From assembly GCA_002353885.1 (NCBI GenBank), contig DEKO01000138.1, positions 4,197 to 9,647 on the forward strand: 5,451 bases of DNA. Direction: 5' to 3'. The notes under the pieces are model-generated. The model was not told where the DNA came from and searched no databases. It saw nothing but the letters and a program-made list of their open reading frames with translations. This DNA comes from Porphyromonadaceae bacterium UBA2720 (GTDB lineage: Bacteria > Bacteroidota > Bacteroidia > Bacteroidales > Muribaculaceae). The position numbers and the translations under genes were made by a program. Each line of letters opens with the position of its first letter. Positions within the stretch are counted from its first letter, which is position 1. Positions 1 to 5,451 of the stretch are shown here, one piece after another.

Positions 1-128
1 CGGGCAAAGGTCCACCCATGATTGAGGGCGATGGTGGTGCGTGCTGGCACTGGCATGGTTGCCAAGGCCATCACCACCAGTGCAAGTAGTGCCCTGCCTG
101 TCGATGTCATTTGCTTGATTGATTTCAT
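1..128 (-). CDS. Secreted glycoside hydrolase, GH2-like, N-terminal fragment (partial)
   Basis: The reverse strand from 128 down to the window edge reads 42 codons without a stop, so this is the 5' end of a gene continuing to the left. The product opens with a good signal peptide: basic n-region (MKSIKQMTSTGR), hydrophobic stretch ALLALVVMALATM, and c-region PVPA, with likely cleavage near residue 29. There is no lipobox Cys in the part seen, so a periplasmic protein is more likely than a lipoprotein. The mature start, RTTIALNHGWTFA, matches the 'R..i.LN.GW.F' pattern that opens the sugar-binding domain of GH2 enzymes (beta-galactosidase, beta-glucuronidase, beta-mannosidase). That pattern is the only basis for the family call; substrate and catalytic residues are outside the window. 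A second in-frame ATG at 110-108 (residue 7) also leaves a working signal peptide and may be the true start, because the promoter box lies only 4 bases upstream of the ATG at 128. The gene is divergent from the HTCS and is a natural target for it. Confidence 0.62.
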   Translation of the reverse strand, partial: MKSIKQMTSTGRALLALVVMALATMPVPARTTIALNHGWTFA

Positions 129-132
129 GTTG

Positions 133-140
133 CAAAGGTA
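133..140 (-). promoter_or_regulatory. Bacteroidota -7 promoter box for the GH2-like gene
   Basis: The reverse strand reads TACCTTTG, an exact match to the Bacteroidota sigma-factor -7 consensus TAnnTTTG. The -33 element is poor: the best candidate is an AT-rich TTTTCG on the same strand at 168-163, about 22 bases away, which suggests dependence on an activator. If transcription begins about 3 to 5 bases after the box, the RNA starts at about 128-130. That is essentially on the ATG at 128, or about 18-20 bases upstream of the alternative ATG at 110. Confidence 0.6.
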
Positions 141-279
141 GTGAAGAAAACGATGCCCACCCCGAAAAATAGTCTCAAAAACTAACACAAACCCACACCG
201 ATTGGCCCCGTGCGCAGTTATATTGAAACTTTTCTACTAGATTGCTATTTTTTGGCACATCCATGTTTACAATAAGTAC

Positions 280-287
280 TACTTTTG
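280..287 (+). promoter_or_regulatory. Bacteroidota -7 promoter box for the HTCS-GH43 operon
   Basis: TACTTTTG is an exact match to TAnnTTTG and is followed by CA, a common continuation. A TTTG at 251-254 is the nearest -33-like element, but its 25-base spacing is slightly longer than usual. The predicted start of transcription is about 290-293, giving a leader of roughly 25 bases before the ATG at 317. This box also decides the gene start, because the upstream in-frame starts at 242 (TTG) and 263 (ATG) would lie before the start of transcription. Confidence 0.65.
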
Positions 288-316
288 CACAACTGATTTT
301 TTCACTGTCGCAACCT

Positions 317-3300
317 ATGAGACGAACTGACATATTGTGGATATTGCTCCTGTGCCTGGGGTTCATGGCCCAGGCTCAGAACTATCCCTATCGATACTAC
401 TTCCGCAACATCAGCAAGCCCGATGGCCTGTCGCAGACCGACATCAAGGCCATCTTGCAGGACCAGCGCGGATTCATGTGGTTCGGGACCCGAAACCGCC
501 TGAACCGCTATGACGGGCATACAATAAGGGTCTTTGACTGCGCCGACACCCAGTCGGGACGACGCAACAACAATATCTCGTCGCTCTATGAGGACGACAA
601 GCAACACTTGTGGGTGGGCACCGACAAGGGCGTGTTTGTCTTCGACCCCAAGACCGAGCAGTTCAGTTTTGTCGCCGCCAAGGCACAGGGCGGCGTGCAG
701 ATGACCGACTGGGTGGCCGCGATGGACAACGACAGCGAGGGCAACATCTGGATTGTGGTGCCCAACCAGGGCGTGTTCCGCATGAGCAAGGACAAGCGGC
801 TCACGCTCTACACCTTCGGTAACCCCAGTCACCCCGACTATGGCGGCCCGCAGTGCCTGTGCATCGACGGCACTGGCCGCGTGTGGGTGGGCACCAACGG
901 CAATGGGGTCTACCTCTACCAGAAAGCAAGCAACCGCTTTGTGCAATATCTGGGCAACACCGATGGCGGCACGCTGGCGGGCGAGAACATCTACACCATG
1001 TGCGACTATGGCGACGACCTGGTGCTTGGCATCCATGAGGGCAAGCTGCGGCGCCTGAACAAGCGACGCAACCAGGTGAGCGACTTCAACGCGCCCGACG
1101 TGCACTACAGCATCATCCGCGACGTTAAGTGCTATGACGACCTGCTGTGGGTGGGCACACAACGAGGCGTCTATATCATCGATGAGCGCCAGGCCACCAT
1201 ACAACACATCGAGCACGATGCGATGTGCCCCTACTCGCTGAGCGACAACCAGATAGGCCGCATCTATCGCGACCGCGAAGGCGGCATGTGGGTGGGGACA
1301 AACCTGGGCGGTGTCAACTATCTGCCGCAGAAGGGGATGGCCTTCATGCGCTATGTGCCGCTGACCAAGCCACTGACCATCAACAGCAAGCGCATCCGCG
1401 AGATGGCCCAGGATGCCCAGGGCAACATCTGGATTGGCACCGAGGATGCCGGAATCAACATCTTCGACCCCCACACAGGACAATTTCACCAGCTGGGCAA
1501 GGACTGGGGAGGACAACCCTGCAGCGACAACACGCTCTCGCTCATGGCCATGGATGGGGAGATGTGGGTGGGATACTTCAAGCATGGCCTGGACATCATC
1601 GCCAGCACGGGCATGGCTGTGCGGCACTACACCGCCGACGCACTGGGGCTGAACGATGCCAGCATCTACGCCCTGTGCCACGACAGCCAGGGACGCGTGT
1701 GGCTGGGCAATGGCTGGGGCGTGTATGTGGCCCAGAAGGGGTCAACCACCTTCAGGCGCATGGACCAGTTTGGCTTCAACTACATCTTTGACCTGCTCGA
1801 GGACAGCGACCACAACATATGGGTGGTGACCATGGGCAAGGGCGTGTTTCGCTACACCCTATCGACAGGCGCTGTCAAGCACTTCATGCATCAAGAGGGC
1901 GACACCACCACCATCAGCAGCAACTCGGTGAGCAATGTCACCGAGACCAGCCGAGGCGAGCTGTGGTTCTCGACCGACCGTGGCGGTGTGTGCCGGTTCA
2001 ACAAGCAAGACGAGACATTCACCACATTCAGCATCGCACAAGGCTTGCCCGACGACACAGGCTACAAAATCCTCGAGGACAAGGACCATCGGCTGTGGTT
2101 CGGCACCAACAACGGGCTGGTGCGTCTCGACCCGGCCACAGGCAAGTGCCAGGTCTACACCACCAGCCATGGCCTGCCCGGCAACCAGTTCAACTACAAG
2201 TCGGCGCTGAGCACACAAGAGGGAATCTTCTACTTTGGCAGCAGCGAGGGTCTGGTCTCGTTCAACCCTTACTATGACAACAAGAACCAATATGCCCCGC
2301 CGGTCTACATCACCCGGTTCCTGATCAACAACACCGAGGCCGTGCCAGGCGAGGAGGGCTCGCCACTGGCGCAGAGCCTGCTGGCCACACGCCGCATCAC
2401 CCTGCGGCACGACCAGTCGAGCATCGCCCTGGAGTATGCCGCACTGAGCTATGTCATGCCGTCGGCCAACCAGTATGCCTACAAGATGGACGGCGTTGAC
2501 CGCGACTGGGTCTACACCGAGGGCAACCAAAGCGTGTCCTATGCCAACCTGAGTCCCGGCCGATATGTGTTTCACGTCAGGGGAGCCAACAGCGATGGAG
2601 TGTGGTGCGAGCAAGAGGCTACACTCGAGATTGTGGTGCTGCCGCCATGGTGGAAGACCATCTGGGCCTATCTCACCTATCTGGCAGCCATCACGGCACT
2701 GGTGTGGTGGGTGTTCAACCTCTACAGGCGTCGCACTGCCGCGCAAGCGCGCGAGGCGCAGCGGCTGTTTGAGGCCGAGAAGGAGCGAGAGCTCTATCAG
2801 AACAAGATAGACTTCTTCACCAGCATCGCACACGAGATTCGCACACCGCTCACGCTCATCAACGGGCCGCTTGAGAACCTGCTCGAGATGGACATCGCCG
2901 ACCCCGAGATCAAGCGCAACCTGGGCACGATGAGCCGCAACACGAGCGACCTGATGAATCTGATCAACCAGCTGCTGGACTTCCGCAAGATGGACAGCAA
3001 CAAGATGGAGATGCACTTTGTGTCGGTCAACCTGTCGAGCCTGCTGCGTGAGTGGGTGCGCAAGTTCAGCGAGATGCCTGCTGCATCGCATCGCGACATC
3101 ACACTCCATGGCCCCGAACACGACATCCACGTCAGTGCCGACCGCAATGCACTCATCAAGGTGCTGAACAACCTGTTCAGCAACGCAGTGAAGTATAGCG
3201 AGCACACCATCGCCATCCACCTGAGCGATGACGACGGCAAGGTGACGGTGGCCTTTGACAACGACGGCCAGACGATACCCGAGGAGGCACGTGAGAAGAT

Positions 3301-4351
3301 TTATGACCCCTTCTACCAGCTGCAGAAGAACGCCAATGCCCCGTCAAGTTCGGGCATCGGCCTGTATCTGGCACGCTCGCTGGCCGAGATGCTGCACGGC
3401 ACGCTCAGCTACAGCGAGCATGAGGGGCTCAACCGGTTTGAGCTGCAACTGCCGCTGCCCGAGCCCAAAACCGAACCCATAGCACCTGATGGCGAACCCA
3501 TGCTCACCGACGACGATGACCTGGTTCCCGAACGACTGCAATCGGCGGTGATCTTGCTGGTCGAGGACAATGAGCAGATGCTGAACTTTGTGGCCGACAA
3601 GCTGCGGCACACCTATGCCGTCGAGACCGCACTCAACGGCCGCCAGGCACTGGCACTGCTCAAGGAGAAGAACGTCGACCTGGTGCTGAGCGACATCATG
3701 ATGCCCGAGATGGACGGACTGGAACTGTGCCGGCACATCAAGGAGGACATTGAGCTCAGCCACATACCCGTGATCCTGCTCACGGCCAAGAACGACCTCG
3801 ACAGCAAGGTGCAGGGACTGCAGATGGGGGCCGATGCATATATCGAAAAACCCTTTGCCTACAAGTATCTGGTGGCACAAATCACCAGCATCTTTGAGAA
3901 CCGCAGGCGCGGCATGGACGCCTTCATGCGCAAGCCCTTTGTGCCCACGCAGACACTGGGCATGAGCAAGGCCGACGAGCAGCTGATGGACAAGATTGTG
4001 CAAGTCATCGAGGACAACATCGACGACACCAACTTCGGCGTGGAGATGCTGGCCGAGCTGGTGTGCATGAGCCGCTCGAGCCTGCACCGCAAAATCAAGG
4101 CCATCAGCGACACATCGCCCACCGACTTCATCAAGATGGTGCGACTGAAAAAAGCATCCGAGCTCATTGCCGAGGGCAGCTACCGGGTGGGCGAAGTGTG
4201 CTACATGGTGGGCATCAACTCGCCCAGCTACTTCATCAAGCTGTTCCAGAAGCAGTTTGGCATGACCCCCAAGGAGTTTGAGAAACAACAGCGCCGACAG
4301 CGCGAAGAAACCCGCAACAACGACAACGACAATAATGACAACAAGCTATGA
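317..4351 (+). CDS. Hybrid two-component system sensor-regulator (HTCS: propeller, histidine kinase, receiver, AraC)
   Basis: This is a one-protein signalling system in the inner membrane that senses an oligosaccharide in the periplasm and controls carbohydrate genes. Residues are numbered from the ATG at 317 (1344 aa). Residues 1-21 are a signal peptide ending AQAQ. About 14 Reg_prop propeller repeats fill 48-651, with motifs such as LWVGTDKGVFVFD and IWIGTEDAGINIFDP. A Y_Y_Y domain spans about 696-772, and one membrane helix about 783-803. The HisKA motif SIAHEIRTPL carries phospho-acceptor His839. The ATPase domain has an N-box (NNLFSNAVKY, 951-960), an F-box (IYDPFYQ) and a G2 box (GIGL, 1013-1016). 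The receiver has E1083/D1084, phospho-acceptor Asp1126 (LSDIMMPEMDG), T1156 and K1178. The AraC domain spans about 1216-1325 and includes SPSYFIKLFQKQFGMTP. All phosphorelay residues are present, so it should be active. The start at 317 is chosen for its signal peptide and the promoter at 280. The G1 box is atypical (NDGQTI), and the C-terminus is a short Asn/Asp-rich tail. The ligand cannot be read from sequence; the linked GH43 suggests a beta-galactan oligosaccharide. Confidence 0.96.
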   Translation: MRRTDILWILLLCLGFMAQAQNYPYRYYFRNISKPDGLSQTDIKAILQDQRGFMWFGTRNRLNRYDGHTIRVFDCADTQSGRRNNNISSLYEDDKQHLWVGTDKGVFVFDPKTEQFSFVAAKAQGGVQMTDWVAAMDNDSEGNIWIVVPNQGVFRMSKDKRLTLYTFGNPSHPDYGGPQCLCIDGTGRVWVGTNGNGVYLYQKASNRFVQYLGNTDGGTLAGENIYTMCDYGDDLVLGIHEGKLRRLNKRRNQVSDFNAPDVHYSIIRDVKCYDDLLWVGTQRGVYIIDERQATIQHIEHDAMCPYSLSDNQIGRIYRDREGGMWVGTNLGGVNYLPQKGMAFMRYVPLTKPLTINSKRIREMAQDAQGNIWIGTEDAGINIFDPHTGQFHQLGKDWGGQPCSDNTLSLMAMDGEMWVGYFKHGLDIIASTGMAVRHYTADALGLNDASIYALCHDSQGRVWLGNGWGVYVAQKGSTTFRRMDQFGFNYIFDLLEDSDHNIWVVTMGKGVFRYTLSTGAVKHFMHQEGDTTTISSNSVSNVTETSRGELWFSTDRGGVCRFNKQDETFTTFSIAQGLPDDTGYKILEDKDHRLWFGTNNGLVRLDPATGKCQVYTTSHGLPGNQFNYKSALSTQEGIFYFGSSEGLVSFNPYYDNKNQYAPPVYITRFLINNTEAVPGEEGSPLAQSLLATRRITLRHDQSSIALEYAALSYVMPSANQYAYKMDGVDRDWVYTEGNQSVSYANLSPGRYVFHVRGANSDGVWCEQEATLEIVVLPPWWKTIWAYLTYLAAITALVWWVFNLYRRRTAAQAREAQRLFEAEKERELYQNKIDFFTSIAHEIRTPLTLINGPLENLLEMDIADPEIKRNLGTMSRNTSDLMNLINQLLDFRKMDSNKMEMHFVSVNLSSLLREWVRKFSEMPAASHRDITLHGPEHDIHVSADRNALIKVLNNLFSNAVKYSEHTIAIHLSDDDGKVTVAFDNDGQTIPEEAREKIYDPFYQLQKNANAPSSSGIGLYLARSLAEMLHGTLSYSEHEGLNRFELQLPLPEPKTEPIAPDGEPMLTDDDDLVPERLQSAVILLVEDNEQMLNFVADKLRHTYAVETALNGRQALALLKEKNVDLVLSDIMMPEMDGLELCRHIKEDIELSHIPVILLTAKNDLDSKVQGLQMGADAYIEKPFAYKYLVAQITSIFENRRRGMDAFMRKPFVPTQTLGMSKADEQLMDKIVQVIEDNIDDTNFGVEMLAELVCMSRSSLHRKIKAISDTSPTDFIKMVRLKKASELIAEGSYRVGEVCYMVGINSPSYFIKLFQKQFGMTPKEFEKQQRRQREETRNNDNDNNDNKL

Positions 4352-5400
4352 ATGTGACAAGCATCATCAAAGCAGCGTTAGCACTCCTGGTCATGGGCTT
4401 CGGCCATGCCCAGGCACAGAACAATGGAACGATCTTCCCGGGCATTGAGTGGCTCGACACACACAGCCAACCCATCAACGCCCATGGCGGTGGAGTGATG
4501 TTTCACAACGGCACTTACTACTGGTATGGCGAGTACAAGGGCGAGTTCACCTACCGCTCACCAGGTGTGGGGTGGGACTGCTACCGCACCGAGGCTGGCG
4601 GCGTGTCGTGCTACTCGTCGCGCGACCTGTGCAACTGGACGTTCGAGGGCATTGTGCTCGAGCCCGACACCGTCGACACACACAGCGACATCCACCCGAC
4701 GATGGTCATCGAGCGGCCCAAGGTGGTCTATAACGAACAGACACGACAGTTTGTGATGTGGATGCACATCGACAACCACAACTATGGCAAGGCCATGGCG
4801 GGTGTGGCTGTGAGCGACTCGCCCACCGGAAAGTTCAGATTCTTGGGCGCAATCAAGCCCAACGACCAGATTTGCCGTGACTTGACACTGTACAAGGACG
4901 ATGACCAGCAAGCCTACCTCATCTACTCGTCCGAGGACAATGCCACGCTGCACATCACCCTGCTCTCGCCCGACTATCTGCGCACGACGAGCGTGTATAC
5001 GCGCAACTTTGTCAAGCAATACCGCGAGGCTCCAGCCATCTTCAAGCGACAGGACAAATACTATCTGGTGACCTCGGGCTGCACCGGGTGGGACCCCAAC
5101 GAGGCTGACTTGGCCGTTGCCGACCATGTGATGGGCCCCTACACCTCGCTGGGCAATCCCTGCCGCGGTAAGGACGCCGACAAGACTTTCTATGGCCAGA
5201 GCACGTTTGTCCTGCCCATTGCCGGCACCGACCGATATGTGATGATGTTTGACCGATGGAACAAGCATGACCTGATCACGTCGCGATACATCTGGCTGCC
5301 ATTCGAGTTTAGCAGCGACCAGCCTCAAGTTCCCTGGCGCAGCGTGTGGTCACCGTCAGTTGACAAAGCCCAGCTCTCACCCATGGGCGCTGATCAATAG
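4348..5400 (+). CDS. Secreted GH43 enzyme, probable exo-beta-1,3-galactanase (GH43_24 type)
   Basis: The product is 350 aa: a signal peptide (residues 1 to about 24, ending HAQAQ, with no lipobox Cys) followed by a single five-bladed GH43 catalytic domain to about residue 335. It is predicted to be a soluble periplasmic enzyme. Motifs in order are NAHGGGVMFHNGTYYWYGE (44-62), SCYSSRDLCNWTF (87-99), IERPKVVYN (121-129), FVMWMHIDNHNY (135-146), RDLTLYKDDD (177-186), REAPAIFK (226-233), TSGCTGWDPNEAD (242-254), FYGQSTFVLPI (281-291) and SRYIWLPFEF (312-321). This set matches the exo-beta-1,3-galactanase branch, where the Glu of ERPK (E122), the Glu of EAPA (E227, presumed acid) and the Gln of QSTFVLP (Q284) form the active site and the usual base Asp is missing. 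The expected reaction is release of galactose from the non-reducing end of beta-1,3-galactan. No carbohydrate-binding module follows, unlike fungal relatives with CBM35. The ATG overlaps the HTCS stop by 4 bases, with no Shine-Dalgarno, implying coupled translation. The GH43 family is near certain; the subfamily and substrate are less so. Confidence 0.88.
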   Translation: MNVTSIIKAALALLVMGFGHAQAQNNGTIFPGIEWLDTHSQPINAHGGGVMFHNGTYYWYGEYKGEFTYRSPGVGWDCYRTEAGGVSCYSSRDLCNWTFEGIVLEPDTVDTHSDIHPTMVIERPKVVYNEQTRQFVMWMHIDNHNYGKAMAGVAVSDSPTGKFRFLGAIKPNDQICRDLTLYKDDDQQAYLIYSSEDNATLHITLLSPDYLRTTSVYTRNFVKQYREAPAIFKRQDKYYLVTSGCTGWDPNEADLAVADHVMGPYTSLGNPCRGKDADKTFYGQSTFVLPIAGTDRYVMMFDRWNKHDLITSRYIWLPFEFSSDQPQVPWRSVWSPSVDKAQLSPMGADQ

Positions 5401-5409
5401 CGGGCCGGT

Positions 5410-5434
5410 CCCCCCAAGCCCCCCTAAGGGGGGG
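5410..5434. repeat. C-tract/G-tract hairpin after the operon, possible terminator or REP-like element
   Basis: Two runs of six C (5410-5415 and 5419-5424), separated by AAG, are followed by TAA and a run of seven G (5428-5434). The second C-run and the G-run form a perfect 6-bp stem with a 3-base loop; the first C-run could compete for the same G-run. It starts 9 bases after the GH43 stop, a fitting place for a transcript end. No T-tract follows, so it is not a textbook intrinsic terminator. From general familiarity, similar C-rich/G-rich intergenic hairpins recur in Bacteroidota genomes, which suggests a dispersed repeat. It may also protect the mRNA 3' end. Confidence 0.5.
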
Positions 5435-5451
5435 TGTACAAATCTTGTGCA
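5435..5451. other. Second inverted repeat abutting the G-tract hairpin
   Basis: TGTACAA (5435-5441) and TTGTGCA (5445-5451) pair over 7 bases, with one G-U wobble in RNA, around the 3-base loop ATC. The stem begins at the base after the G-run, so the two hairpins could stack end to end. The window ends on the last base of the second arm, so the stem may extend further and nothing downstream can be judged. Confidence 0.35.

Noticed and set aside
233..241. Small palindrome TCTACTAGA as an operator
   Set aside because: Four-base arms are too short to separate from chance in an AT-rich region, and no second copy is seen.
175..366. 63-residue reverse-strand open frame in the divergent promoter region
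   Set aside because: It runs over the HTCS promoter box and signal peptide, has no promoter box of its own that I can see, and has no recognisable sequence.
302..1681. 459-residue open frame on the reverse strand opposite the HTCS sensor domain
   Set aside because: Its His/Val/Ala-rich product has no recognisable domain. It is the expected antisense shadow of a GC-rich gene with strong codon bias, whose real frame carries clear propeller repeats.
458..2269. Repeated WVGT/WIGT-coding segments as a DNA repeat array
   Set aside because: The repetition is at protein level (propeller blades of the HTCS sensor); the DNA copies are too diverged to be a nucleotide repeat.
1859..3220. 453-residue reverse-strand open frame opposite the Y_Y_Y and kinase region
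   Set aside because: Low-information composition with no motif, and it lies entirely over the conserved kinase coding sequence.
3344..4288. 314-residue reverse-strand open frame opposite the receiver and AraC domains
   Set aside because: Same antisense codon-bias effect; no domain, promoter box or signal peptide supports it.
4558..5328. 256-residue reverse-strand open frame opposite GH43
   Set aside because: No recognisable motif; the forward frame has a full set of GH43 motifs.

Overview
The window looks like a piece of a polysaccharide-utilisation region from a Bacteroidota genome, most likely Bacteroidales of the Prevotella or Muribaculaceae kind, with fairly GC-rich coding DNA. Three things point there. 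The central gene is a hybrid two-component system (HTCS), an architecture characteristic of this phylum. Two good copies of the phylum's promoter box (TAnnTTTG) sit in the intergenic region. None of the starts has a Shine-Dalgarno sequence. The genus is an inference.

Layout, left to right. Positions 1-128 (minus strand) hold the first 42 codons of a secreted protein whose mature N-terminus resembles glycoside hydrolase family 2; the rest lies outside the window. Positions 129-316 are an AT-richer divergent promoter region with one TAnnTTTG box facing each way. Positions 317-4351 (plus) encode a 1344-residue HTCS: signal peptide, about 14 two-component propeller repeats, Y_Y_Y domain, one membrane helix, histidine kinase, receiver and AraC-type DNA-binding domain. 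Positions 4348-5400 (plus) encode a secreted 350-residue GH43 enzyme. It overlaps the HTCS stop by 4 bases (ATGA) and most resembles the exo-beta-1,3-galactanase branch (GH43_24 type), in which the usual catalytic-base Asp is absent and a Gln is conserved instead. Positions 5401-5451 hold a striking C-tract/G-tract hairpin with a second small hairpin directly against it.

How the genes may work together (inference): the periplasmic propeller of the HTCS would sense an oligosaccharide, the kinase and receiver would relay the signal within the same polypeptide, and the AraC domain would activate nearby promoters, including the divergent GH2-like gene. The GH43 enzyme would trim beta-1,3-linked galactan, as in type II arabinogalactan, and the GH2-like enzyme could remove another sugar such as beta-galactose or beta-glucuronate. 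No SusC/SusD pair is visible, so this is either the edge of a larger locus or a small transporter-less CAZyme cluster.

I see no evidence for an entirely new type of system. The points most worth a second look are the translational coupling of an HTCS to its presumed enzyme, the non-standard GH43 active site, the very short or absent leader of the GH2-like gene, the variant ATP-site motif of the kinase, and the double hairpin at the 3' end. Long reverse-strand open frames opposite the two main genes are codon-bias shadows and are not annotated.
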